Program-made: the position numbers and the translations under genes | NCBI RefSeq assembly: GCF_037975245.1 | Contig: NC_092582.1 | Span: 10,642,001 to 10,706,000, forward strand | Direction: 5' to 3' | Length of the DNA stretch: 64,000 nt | Source of the DNA: Apostichopus japonicus | Taxonomy: Eukaryota; Echinodermata; Holothuroidea; Aspidochirotida; Stichopodidae | Shown here: piece after piece, positions 52,962 through 61,716 of the stretch | How the letters are laid out: the number at the start of each line of letters is the position of its first letter | Numbering within the stretch: position 1 is the first letter of the stretch | Notes under the pieces: model-generated | Database searches by the model: none | Seen by the model: only the letters and a program-made list of their open reading frames with translations | Told to the model about the DNA's origin: nothing

Positions 52962-54404
52962 CATATCTCAGTCCATACAGTGGCGCGATGGCTTGGCGCA
53001 CTGTACGAGCTGATGAGCGAGGCTCTCTTTTGCATCGGTGGTTCGAGTCCCCGGTGATGACGTCTTTTGCCGATCTTTTACAGCGAGTGCCTACATGGGG
53101 AGCTGTAAGTATTAGTTAATCCACCTAATATCTCAGTCCATACAGTGGCGCGATGGCTTGGCGCACTGTAGGAGCTGATGAGCGAGGCTCTCTTTTGCAT
53201 CGGTGGTTCGAGTCCCCGGTGATGACGTCTTTTGCCGATCTTTTACAGCGAGTGCCTACATGGGGAGCTGTAAGTATTAGTTAATCCACCTAATATCTCA
53301 GTCCATACAGTGGCGCGATGGCTTGGCGCACTGTAGGAGCTGATGAGCGAGGCTCTCTTTTGCATCGGTGGTTCGAATCCCCGGTGATGACGTCTTTTGC
53401 CGATCTTTTACAGCGAGTGCCTACATGGGGAGCTGTAAGTATTAGTTAATCGACCCCCATATCTCAGTCCATACAGTGGCGCGATGGCTTGGCGCACTGT
53501 ACGAGCTGATGAGCGAGGCTCTCTTTTGCATCGGTGGTTCGAGTCCCCGGTGATGACGTCTTTTGCCGATCTTTTACAGCGAGTGCCTACATGGGGAGCT
53601 GTAAGTATTAGTTAATCCACCTAATATCTCAGTCCATACAGTGGCGCGATGGCTTGGCGCACTGTAGGAGCTGATGAGCGAGGCTCTCTTTTGCATCGGT
53701 GGTTCGAGTCCCCGGTGATGACGTCTTTTGCCGATCTTTTACAGCGAGTGCCTACATGGGGAGCTGTAAGTATTAGTTAATCCACCTAATATCTCAGTCC
53801 ATACAGTGGCGCGATGGCTTGGCGCACTGTAGGAGCTGATGAGCGAGGCTCTCTTTTGCATCGGTGGTTCGAGTCCCCGGTGATGACGTCTTTTGCCGAT
53901 CTTTTACAGCGAGTGCCTACATGGGGAGCTGTAAGTATTAGTTAATCCACCTAATATCTCAGTCCATACAGTGGCGCGATGGCTTGGCGCACTGTAGGAG
54001 CTGATGAGCGAGGCTCTCTTTTGCATCGGTGGTTCGAGTCCCCGGTGATGACGTCTTTTGCCGATCTTTTACAGCGAGTGCCTACATGGGGAGCTGTAAG
54101 TATTAGTTAATCCACCTAATATCTCAGTCCATACAGTGGCGCGATGGCTTGGCGCACTGTACGAGCTGATGAGCGAGGCTCTCTTTTGCATCGGTGGTTC
54201 GAGTCCCCGGTGATGACGTCTTTTGCCGATCTTTTACAGCGAGTGCCTACATGGGGAGCTGTAAGTATTAGTTAATCCACCTAATATCTCAGTCCATACA
54301 GTGGCGCGATGGCTTGGCGCACTGTAGGAGCTGATGAGCGAGGCTCTCTTTTGCATCGGTGGTTCGAGTCCCCGGTGATGACGTCTTTTGCCGATCTTTT
54401 ACAG
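52962..54404 (+). repeat. Distal canonical units and truncated array edge
   Basis: After the diverged block, near-consensus units resume, mostly with G at position 45. The linker variant CGACCCCCATATC occurs at 52955 and again at 53451, 496 bp apart, marking a three-unit duplication. The final unit begins at 54283 and is cut after ...GATCTTTTACAG at 54404. Confidence 0.85.
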
Positions 54405-54849
54405 AAACGAACATAGATTTATATCAACTGCTGTCGTGGCGCGGTTGGTTGCTCTGTACCTCGAGAGCGTGACGTATTTTGGATCGCGGGCTCGAGACCA
54501 GGTGGGGGCAGTTTGCTTTTGCCGCGATCTTATACGGTCTCTGGAACTTTAAGTATTAGAAACGATCATAGATTTATATCAACTGCTGTCGTGGCGCGGT
54601 TGGTTGTGCTCTGTACCTCGAGAGCGTGACGCATTTTGGATCGCGGGCTCGAGACCAGGCCAGCGCAGTTTGCTTTTGCCGCGATCTTATACGGTCTCTG
54701 GAACTTTAAGTATTAGAAACGAACGTAGATTTATATCAACTGCTGTCGTGGCGCGGTTGGTTGTGCTCTGTACCTCGAGAGCGTGACGTATTTTGGATCG
54801 CGGGATCGAGACCAGGGCAGCGCAGTTTGCTTTTGCCGCGATCTTATAC
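54405..54849 (+). repeat. Three copies of a related tRNA-like repeat (about 156 bp)
   Basis: Copies start at AAACGA at 54405, 54560 and 54717; the third ends near 54849. They share five blocks, in order, with the 165-bp satellite: the GTGGCGCG A-box region, CTGTAC, TTTTGNATCG leading into a B-box-like GGCTCGAGACC, CTTTTGCCG with GATCTTWTAC, and TAAGTATTAG. Between the blocks they differ strongly. The B box has one mismatch to consensus (GATCGAGACC in copy 3 has two). They look like a sister or ancestral family rather than degraded satellite units. Short ORFs reading through them (54604-54786 and the start of 54783-55130) are not credible genes. Confidence 0.8.
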
Positions 54850-54859
54850 TGCTAACCCC

Positions 54860-55036
54860 TACTGCTTACACAGTATTGCTCATATGTGTATCTACACACT
54901 TCACCGTGTGTACTGAAATGTCTGAAAATACATCTTTATGCACCAAAAATGATTATTGCATAGAATTCTGTTGTGGTTTACATTGTGACGACAATAAAAA
55001 GTATCATTTTGGTAATAACAAAAAATCATCTCTCAC
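54860..55036 (+). repeat. Duplicated segment upstream of inverted-repeat element, copy 1
   Basis: From TACTGCTTACACAG to the start of the inverted-repeat element at 55041, this stretch closely matches 57301-57480, with small indels and substitutions. Together with the element it forms a duplicated unit of about 620-650 bp. It may be part of a longer composite repeat whose right end coincides with the element's right end. No coding function is visible. Confidence 0.75.
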
Positions 55037-55040
55037 TTTA

Positions 55041-55482
55041 GGTGGCATACTCCTACTTGGAGTCTATATCAATCCGCTCAAAAGCAGCGGGAGAACATCT
55101 TTTTGTGACCTGTTATCAATCATGATCTAGTTTTTTGTGGCATGCACGCTAAAGATCATTAATGGAAGTACATGTGGTGAGAAAATTGGGTCAATTGAGG
55201 CTATTTTAGACCCCTTTATGCCTCCCAGGAGCAGCGTAGGAAATTTGTTTACCACTGAGTGAAGAGGTTTGTTTACAAGTGACGAAAACTTCCGGCTCGG
55301 ATAGCAAAAAATCTACATGATCATGGTACGAAAACCTGATGATGCCATGAATGGCCAATTTGTCAGCTATCCGGTGATGGGTAGCGTTTAGCTAGTGAAA
55401 ACTTCTATCTAGACTAAGAGACCACATTACTTTTGTAATTTAGTGTGTAAGTCAATGGGGCTTTTAATGGGCGTATGCTACC
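55041..55482 (+). mobile_element. TTAA-type inverted-repeat element (MITE-like), copy 1
   Basis: The left end reads GGTGGCATACTCCT and the right end is GGGCGTATGCTACC, whose reverse complement is GGTAGCATACGCCC. That gives imperfect terminal inverted repeats of about 14 bp. The flanks are TTTA on the left and TTAA (55483-55486) on the right. It carries no transposase ORF, so it is non-autonomous. Against copy 2 it lacks 26 bp near 55080. TTAA flanks suggest piggyBac-type mobilisation, which is inference. Confidence 0.6.
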
Positions 55483-55486
55483 TTAA

Positions 55487-57300
55487 GCAAAAATGCTAAA
55501 ATTTTTCATTTTAAGTGCTAGAAGTCCCAATTTTGGACCAGAGTAGTTGCTATGGTGTGTAAAAATGGTTTTCAAGCAAACGTCTGAAAATTCAAGCTTG
55601 GATGATTTTTACGCATAAATTAGTATTACAGACTTAAAGTACCACAAAGAGCATGTGCGTTTCTATACATGAGACCAGAACAACATTTTGAGCATTTCTG
55701 ACCAGTTTTCCTCCCCAATAAACTATTGGGTCATTAAGCCTTGACCTACCAAAGCTTCCGTAATTTGATTCATTCCTTGACCCTGCTAAGTAGGTGCCAA
55801 ATGCACGATATTCAAAATCCTTCAGAATCAGACCAAAATGCCTGCCGTGTGTGTGACGTGAATGACTTAGTTCAGTGAAATTTGACATCCGTGGGCACCT
55901 AAAGTACATGGTAACCATATTTTAGGTTATTTTTGCTAAAGTTGGAAGTACCTGGTGTTTGACTAAAGACAAATACTCAGTTTCAATGCATGAAATACCC
56001 ATAATGTTGTTAGCTTAGGCCTCAGGTTCATAATGGCGCTACGTTAGTACCCTAGACCACGTCTACACCAGCTGTAGCACAATGTTGTATGAGGTCTGTA
56101 TCCTAAGTGGAGTGGCTGCTGAGTGCTAAAACCTTACACAGAGAATGTTTTGAGTCTTATTTAGCAAATAATCCACAAAGGTATGCATTTTCTGCTCCTA
56201 CATATGTGCATCAAGGGGTTTTGAGCCTATTTTCACTATCATTAGTTTTCTGTTGTTTTGTCAATTTTCAGAGAAAGTTGATGTGCCAAGTCCTCAGCAT
56301 TCACAGCGATATACTTTGAATGGGTGTGGTATCAATGGCCTCAACTGGTTAGATGAGGTAACAACAAATCCCAAACAACTCTGACAGCAGAAAGAGATAT
56401 CCTGATGCTTCCATGGGAGATCTACTGTAGTAACTACAGTATAGGAACCAGTGCTCGCCACCAATGGAGAATAAGGTAATTTGACGTTGTTGTTCTTTGC
56501 CGAGCAACAAATTTGAATGTTTTATCATGAAATATGCCCCCCTATCCACCTCTCTTCCCTTATAACTGTCTTTAATACATTGTAACAACCTATGCACAAA
56601 CCTTTAAATGGACTGGATATGCTGTTGAGGTGAACAGTGTACTGTATCTAGATAGCATTTCAGTATTTGTTCCTTTTGACTACTGTACATACTGTTACAG
56701 TGTGTTTCAGTGTGTGGCCGTTGAGCGTGTCGTATCAAGAATATAGGAGGCGATCATTTATTTAGTAACAGACTTGGTTTATTATTGTACTTCAGTAGCC
56801 ATATTCAATGGAGTGCACAGACTCGTAGTGTGTAAAATGAAGAGCAAGTACGGTAGCTCATATTGATCAGCTACATAAATGTACTTGTCACACAGTGAGG
56901 CTGTGGTTTACAAATCCCGATGATCCAGTTTTGGCAAAGAACACCTTCAATTCTCTTCTCTTATTCTTAGTAACTTAGCAGTTGCACTGGAGTGACATGC
57001 AATATCAGTTTAACATGTTCCAAACAGTTCAGGAATACATTGGGGTATGTCCTGTAGGTCAGTTTGGGAGGAATCAGCTGAGCTAAACAAAAGTAGTTTT
57101 CATCACTTTTCAGAGCCAGAGACGAAAAAACCCTCCCCGCAGACCCTTCTCTGGATGACGTTTCTGCAGGTAGGGCAAGCCAGACCAAGTGGGCGGTGAT
57201 CAGGAATACCAAAAAAACCTGCAGGAATCATAGATGCACCCAAATTGGTCAAGCTTATCAAAATTGGTGACTGGAAATGTTGTTGCAGTCGTAGACCTGG
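55487..57300. other. Intergenic or intronic DNA, no recognised gene
   Basis: AT-rich sequence with only short ORFs: 55634-55918 and 56349-56597 on minus, 56107-56319 on plus, and 56967-57212 on minus. None has a recognisable domain. The last (81 codons) has protein-like composition in its second half and could hold an exon, but I see no family match. An imperfect inverted repeat lies at 56845-56887 (CAAGTAC..GTAGCT with AGCTAC..GTACTTG). Confidence 0.5.
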
Positions 57301-57484
57301 TTACTGCTTACACAGTATTGCTCATATGTGTATTTACACACTGCACCTTGCATACTGAAATCTCTGAAAATACATCTTTATGGACCTAAAATGATAATTG
57401 CATAGAATTTTGTTGTGGTTTATATTGTGACGACTATAAAAAGTATCATTTTGGTATTAAAAAAAAAATTCATCTCTCACATAA
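57301..57484 (+). repeat. Duplicated segment upstream of inverted-repeat element, copy 2
   Basis: Matches 54860-55036 over its length, beginning at TTACTGCTTACACAG. It joins directly to the inverted-repeat element at 57485. The sequence before 57301 is unrelated to that before 54860, so this is the left limit of the duplication. Confidence 0.75.
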
Positions 57485-57952
57485 GGTGGCATACTCCTAT
57501 TAGAGTCTATATCAGTCCGCTCGATTGTTCTCCTTCAAGAAAAGTGCCAAAAAGCAGCAGGGGAACATCTTTTGTGACCTGTTATCAATCATGATCTAGT
57601 TTTTTGTGGCTTGCATGTTGAAGAGCATTAATGGAAGTACATGTAGTGAGAAAATTGGGTCAATTGAGGCCATTTCAGACCCCTTTAAGGCCTCCCAGGA
57701 GCAGCGTAGGAAAATTGTTTACCACTGAGTGAAGAGGTTTGTTTACAAGTGACAAAAACTTCCGGCTCGGATAGCAAAAAATCTACATGGTCATGATACG
57801 GAAAATTGATGATGCCATAAAAGGCCAACTTGACAGCTATCCGGTGATGGGTAGTGTTTAGCTAGTGAAAACTTCTCTCTAGACTTAGAGACCACATTAC
57901 TTTTGTGATTTAGTGTGTAAGTCAATGGCGCTTTTAATGGGCGTATGCTACC
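57485..57952 (+). mobile_element. TTAA-type inverted-repeat element, copy 2 (full)
   Basis: Same ends as copy 1: GGTGGCATACTCCT on the left and GGGCGTATGCTACC on the right. It is 468 bp long, and the flanks have decayed to ATAA and TGAA. It includes the 26-bp segment missing from copy 1. No ORF of note. Confidence 0.6.
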
Positions 57953-58097
57953 TGAAGGATTCTTGCCAGGTTTGTTACTGTTTTTTTAAGCTTTTTATAT
58001 GGACAAGAGTTCACTCTTGTAACTACATAGTGATTCCAAACACAACCTTTGATTCAAGTCCTACAATTCTTCCATATCAGAAAGACCTATAGGGTCG
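57953..58097. other. Short spacer with palindrome
   Basis: Single-copy spacer between the inverted-repeat element and the 0.9-kb duplication. ACAAGAGT and ACTCTTGT, separated by 2 bp (58003-58020), form a perfect 8-bp inverted repeat. Nothing else is recognised. Confidence 0.5.
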
Positions 58098-59022
58098 TCC
58101 CCACATCCATTGCTTGTCTCTCTGTGAGCCATCATAGCACTGTGATAGGCCCTTAATAGAGCTTGCAAATTAACAAACCTGTTTCCTGTAGATTCTGCAA
58201 ACATGGTTTGTTGTGACTGAGTTGAAAATATCTCTTATGTCGAGCCTTCTATAAGCAGGTTTGCAAGAGGAATTAGTTGCCATATCTGTATCAGAAGAGC
58301 TAGGAATATCACCAGTGCAATTGGCATCAGCTTCAGCAGCTGTTCAAACAGTAAAGCCAAACCTGTTACCTGGCTTGAAGGTTATTACATGCCTATCAAA
58401 CATGCCTTTCCTTCTACCCATTGTTCTAAATACTAATCAGTTTTTATCCTTAAAACATACCAATTTTCCAGTGACCTATTCACTAGTTTTGTTTGTAAGC
58501 ATTTATTGGAAGTCTAAGCAGTTGAATAGCTACACATAGAATGATACAAGACAAGACTTACACTGAGAAACTAGTCAATATGATCGACTACAACTAGTTT
58601 GGAATGTTGTTTGAACAGCGCCCTCATTCTAGATCCGGTCACAGCTAGTGCATAGATCTCCTAAGTAGTTTTTGCACCAAAATCTGACAAAATACCTTTG
58701 AAAAGCAGTGCCAAAGTAACAAGTAACTTTTTCTCTTTCACTTTAGAGCCACAGCTAAGGGCGCATGCTTACTGGATGCTGGGAGTGATCAAATTTTCAG
58801 AGGGAAGAAGGCCAACCAAGTTTCCACCAGAGAGGGTAAGTAGCACCAAACTGAGGGACTGTGCTTAAAACACATTGTGTGGACCCAAGAACAATTTAGA
58901 CATTCAGTAGATGCCTGTCATGCTGATGGAATGACTTCTTATCACACTAGGGAATATGTCAATCATTGGGCTCTCACTTGTTTAAAGTTCAGTACTGTAT
59001 TATTCATATAGACTGTACAACA
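58098..59022 (+). repeat. 0.9-kb duplicated region, copy 1
   Basis: Aligns with 63137-64000 from CACATCCATTGCTTG to CTGTACAACA; copy 2 runs off the window. Most of the length is similar, but the interval around 58220-58420 does not align well and copy 2 is about 60 bp shorter overall. The best-conserved part includes a putative exon and its splice sites at 58747-58835. An open stretch at 58261-58380 (after ATAAGCAG, before a GT) encodes an acidic and alanine-rich peptide. It is not preserved in copy 2, so I do not call it a gene. Confidence 0.85.
58747..58835 (+). CDS. Putative internal exon with LLDAGSD motif (copy 1)
   Basis: A pyrimidine-rich tract ending CTTTAG precedes this 89-bp open segment, and a strong donor, GTAAGT, follows at 58836. 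In the frame starting at 58748 it encodes 29 residues including CLLDAGSDQIFRGKKAN and then QVSTRE. The duplicate at 63733-63814 keeps this frame. The two differ by a 6-bp in-frame indel and a few substitutions, as expected for coding sequence under constraint. LLD(T/A)GS resembles the active-site loop of aspartic or retropepsin-like proteases, but the exon is too short to prove this. No neighbouring exons of the same gene could be linked. The first-base phase differs between the copies (one base here, none in copy 2), which weakens the model. Confidence 0.4.
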
Positions 59023-59151
59023 TGTGTGAAACACCATATGAAGATTCACCCAATAGACAGAGATACACAGAAATGATGTAAGTCACAACTTCTCAAACTA
59101 TCATAAAAAGGAGGTTTAATGTGGAGTTTAAATATCTCAGCTGTTACTTAA
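59023..59151. other. Short spacer
   Basis: AT-rich spacer after the duplicated region, ending in TTAA (59148-59151), which abuts the third inverted-repeat element. No gene seen. Confidence 0.4.
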
Positions 59152-59480
59152 GGTGGCATACTCCTATTAGCATCTATATCAACCTGCACAAGTGTTCTCC
59201 TTCAGGAAAAGTTCCAAAGAGCAACAGGAGAACATCTTTGTTTATATCTTATCAATTAGGATCTGGTTTTCTTGGTTTGGCTGTAATGGAGCATGAATGG
59301 AAGTACAAGTGGTACACAGATTGGGTCAGTTGAGGCAAGTTTAGACCACTTTAGGTCTCCCTGGAGCAGCATATGAACATTGTTTACTGCTGAGAAAAGA
59401 GGTTTGTTTACAAGTGAAGAAAATTTCAAGCTCTCATAGGAAACAAAAAGTCTGCACAGTCATGATAAAGAAACTTGAGG
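59152..59480 (+). mobile_element. TTAA-type inverted-repeat element, copy 3 (3' truncated)
   Basis: Starts with an intact TTAA followed by GGTGGCATACTCCTATTAG and follows copy 2 for about 330 bp, with more divergence. Similarity is lost near 59480, so the right inverted repeat is missing. A short ORF at 59121-59333 runs across the boundary and is not a gene. Confidence 0.6.
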
Positions 59481-60122
59481 TTCAAATGAATGTGATAAAT
59501 TAATTAGAATAAACCAAAAGCAAATAGAATAAAGGGTAATTTAAACCAAGAAATACTGCACGACGCAACTCACATGCATACCTGTAAATGTTACCCACGC
59601 ACGACGACACATACAACACTGACACGTAAAGGGAAACACAGCATCACACGCATTAAAACAATCGAAGACCATTAACAGGGTGTACTACTGAGTTTCTGGA
59701 GAAAGATTGTAAAACAAACCACCTGCTGCTGAAGAAACAAAGTCTAAACATTCAAGAGTTCTGCTGCCTCCATTGGTCTTTATTATAACTTTCTGTCAAA
59801 TATCATTGGAGATATGGATATTTTGGCTTCCAGATTAAAGGTACAAAGCCAACATGTCTGGGAGGAAATGCTCCTAAAAAGGTCAATGCCCGTTCACTGA
59901 TGCACATATTATATGACATCACGGTCACGCCAATACATGTGTCTAAATGCTTCAAAGCATGCCTTTTCTTTCATTGTTGATGCTGGATCTGGAAAATAAC
60001 CATTTCATCCTTAATTAAAAGTCTTGAATTTTAATATATCAACACTGAGGGAACCCTGAAGGATTGATAATCCAACACAATCGTAGAATAGAAAAGGTGA
60101 GGGATTTCTCAACCAAGGCTTC
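59481..60122 (-). other. Probable 3' untranslated or downstream region of the P2X7-domain gene
   Basis: No coding potential is recognised. On the minus strand it follows the stop codon of the 60123-60294 exon. The first AATAAA downstream on that strand is at 59779-59784, which would give a 3' UTR of roughly 350 nt. The minus ORF at 60011-60223 is another frame over the same exon and is not separate. Confidence 0.35.
59779..59784 (-). terminator. Possible poly(A) signal AATAAA
   Basis: TTTATT on the plus strand reads AATAAA on minus, about 340 nt after the stop codon of the minus-strand P2X7-domain exon. The hexamer is common by chance in AT-rich DNA, so this is only positional support. Confidence 0.3.
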
Positions 60123-60294
60123 CTATACAATTGAGTTTTCTCCTGGCATCTTGAATCCAGTGAAATGACCATTGGCTGGAAACTCACTTCTGATTCTTTG
60201 GACTGCACATGATGGTAGCACAACCCTGACGTGTCTTGCTAGGAACCCCCAGCACCTTTGAACCTGTTCACCGTAGGCTATGTATCTGTACTGC
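60123..60294 (-). CDS. Terminal exon, P2X7-type C-terminal (ballast) zinc domain
   Basis: On the minus strand a T-rich tract ending TTTTTTTTAG gives a strong acceptor. The exon reads 56 codons to a TAG stop at 60123-60125. The peptide contains QYRYIAYGEQ, CWGFLARHVR, then LPSCAVQRIRSEFP and GHFTGFKMPG. This is the conserved end of the P2X7 receptor intracellular domain: an AY pair, a W..G segment, LPSC, IR.EFP and a final GFK. Family knowledge: the domain coordinates zinc through cysteines and occurs without the channel in many invertebrate proteins. No P2X transmembrane or ligand-binding part is visible here, so this is likely a stand-alone ballast-domain protein. An alternative acceptor four bases on (GGCAG) would start in phase 0. 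A continuous ORF to 60419 reads through the intron and is not the real protein. Confidence 0.65.
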
Positions 60295-60405
60295 CTAAAA
60301 AAAATTATTGAAAGTTCAAAATGTATGAATGTTGGCCCATGATGTCCACAATAACAAGCAGGGATACAATGTACAGTTATGGTTACATTTGTTGTGAATT
60401 TACAC

Positions 60406-60463
60406 CTTCCATATTTCATGAAACACTCTTTTGTTCAGACAATTGATTTGCAAAACTCCAGGC
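60406..60463 (-). CDS. Probable internal exon of the P2X7-domain gene
   Basis: On minus, TACTTAG precedes a 58-bp segment that ends AAG followed by GTGTAA. In frame it encodes PGVLQINCLNKRVFHEIWK. A PG....CLN..V segment lies upstream of the YR..AY part in P2X7-type C-terminal domains, so position and strand agree with the terminal exon at 60123-60294. It ends in phase 0, which matches the terminal exon only if the GGCAG acceptor at about 60291 is used. Evidence is motif similarity recalled from the family, not an alignment. The spacing between CLN and YRYIAY would be shorter than usual, so a small exon could be missing. Confidence 0.45.
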
Positions 60464-60570
60464 CTAAGTACTAGCCTAGTAATAATGAGTATAAAATGAC
60501 ACATATGCCTACCTAGCATGGCTGCATAATGCAGCTTACGTCCCGAGCCAAACTTTCAGTATGTAACCAC

Positions 60571-60588
60571 CACTACTACTACTACTAC
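60571..60588. repeat. (ACT)n microsatellite
   Basis: About six ACT units lie within the presumed intron of the minus-strand gene. Confidence 0.8.
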
Positions 60589-60767
60589 GCACCATACTGA
60601 ACATGTATGAATACATAGCCAACACACAGTACATATGGGTTGTAATGATTCTATGGTTGTAAGTCACCATAACACAGCTCACAATATGGTTAAGGCAGTT
60701 CCGCGAATTCCAACCACACATGCACAAAATGGACTGGATTTTGTTTGCTTTATTACTAAATTCTTAC

Positions 60768-60984
60768 CACGTTGTATGCTCCTTGTAATAGTTCTGTCTA
60801 TATCCTAACAGTAACACCTCAGGTCCACCCTCAACATTTGGTTCAATATTGGCATGATCATCGCCTTCACTCTCTGCTTCGAATATTAGAAAGGGCACTC
60901 CAATTCTAGTACAATTTCACTGCCTGGTGAAGAACCACTATCACTTTGAACTTCGGTTGCCACATTTGGTTCTAAATCTGACAT
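60768..60984 (-). CDS. Possible 5' exon(s) of the P2X7-domain gene, frame-broken
   Basis: On minus an ATG at 60984 opens 32 codons (MSDLEPNVATEVQSDSG...) that stop at 60886-60888. Another frame then continues with an acidic stretch (EAESEGDDHANIEP) and runs to a strong donor, GTAAGAA, at 60767. Both parts are rich in S, E and D and repeat the motif EPNV, typical of the low-complexity start of such proteins. A 47-nt intron (GTGAAATTG to GAAGCAG, with CTAAT before the acceptor) would join them in frame. Otherwise this is a frameshift. The final codon is split (TG|), and the exon at 60463 begins with the matching single G. The zinc-knuckle Cys segment expected next is not convincingly found. A CMCG string at 60715-60730 is suggestive but lacks good splice sites. 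Confidence 0.25.
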
Positions 60985-61714
60985 TCCACGGGAAATTTAG
61001 ATTTGAATTCGTGCTGACTTGTTATCGATTGTTTTGTGTATTAATGTACACTTGTCAGAGTGTAGGTATGATATATGTTCGGAGGAAACAGCGAGAGCAA
61101 ATCGTGTTCCTAAAATGTTGTCACATTAGGTCATGAGATTACGAAAAAAAATTTCGAAGGGAAAAATCAAGTTTCTAATTGGCAGAGTGGTCGATATATG
61201 TTCTAGAGAACATGCTTAGATGGATCCCAAAAATACAGGATGTTGAAATTTTCGTGTCGTGGCCATAATAAGTAAGAATTTGAAAATTGCCATTTTAGAC
61301 TCTATGAGCCTTAAGTATAGCTAAGGGTATTGGTTATGATATGTAATCACGGAATATGACAAAAAGGTCTCATCATTTTACGCTTGAGTGATTTGGGGGC
61401 AAATTTTGTGAAAAATCACCAAAATATCGCAATGTGGCACGAGATTGACACGGAAGTAACAACACATTGGTACACCATGGCATGTGCCCAAAAATGCACT
61501 GATGAAGTAATAATTAGACTGGAAGAACATGTTCATGGCCTGTAGAGACCAATGTACTACCTGTGTCTGTTGTTTTGATCTGTGTGTTATTGAGATGTGT
61601 AGTAGTACAAGTAAAGGATGGTATAAGGAGCCACTAGTTTCAATGTTAAGCTATTGAACAACAAGTAAAACCTGAGGAACTGAAGTTGTACATCTGGTGA
61701 GTAGTCTACTTTTA
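60985..61714. other. Intergenic DNA, no recognised gene
   Basis: AT-rich sequence between the minus-strand gene candidate and the inverted-repeat element. It could include the promoter of the minus-strand gene, but no specific motif is defensible. The plus ORF at 60927-61136 overlaps the antisense of the candidate 5' exon and has no family resemblance. Confidence 0.4.
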
Positions 61715-61716
61715 TA

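Larger units (their letters stand above)
1..54404 (+). repeat. 165-bp satellite array, 329 full units plus one partial
   Basis: A head-to-tail tandem array fills the window from base 1 and continues off its left edge. The phase used here starts each unit at AATATCTCAG. Units 1-311 (1-51315) are each exactly 165 bp; the next 18 full units vary from 161 to 166 bp, and the last (54283-54404) stops at unit position 122. The consensus unit has 85 G or C of 165 (51.5%) and 11 CpG, against a visibly AT-richer flank. No long ORF crosses the array: 165 is a multiple of three and the three forward frames each carry a stop in every unit. The longest unit ORF is 43 codons. The unit contains tRNA-like A and B boxes, annotated separately. 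Possible roles are centromeric or heterochromatic satellite, or a Pol III gene array; the sequence cannot choose between them. Confidence 0.98.

Noticed and set aside
1-54404. Array of true tRNA genes
   Set aside because: Only the D-arm-like hairpin and the B box fit. There is no 7-bp acceptor stem, no proper anticodon stem, and the T stem has a mismatch.
1-54404. CRISPR array
   Set aside because: The whole 165-bp unit is repeated with no variable spacers, and the context is eukaryotic.
1-54404. 5S rDNA repeat
   Set aside because: No 5S gene sequence or C-box-type internal control region is recognisable in the unit.
54604-55130. ORFs 54604-54786 and 54783-55130 as genes
   Set aside because: They read through the tRNA-like repeats and the inverted-repeat element and have no domain.
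55634-57212. Short ORFs on either strand as genes
   Set aside because: Length is typical of chance, with no family motif, no splice support and no conservation in a duplicate.
58261-58539. 92-codon ORF as a gene
   Set aside because: It begins at TTG after a stop, its frame is not kept in the duplicated copy, and the second half reads as non-coding. A short exon at 58261-58380 remains possible.
60011-60223. Minus ORF overlapping the P2X7-domain exon
   Set aside because: Alternative frame of the recognised exon.
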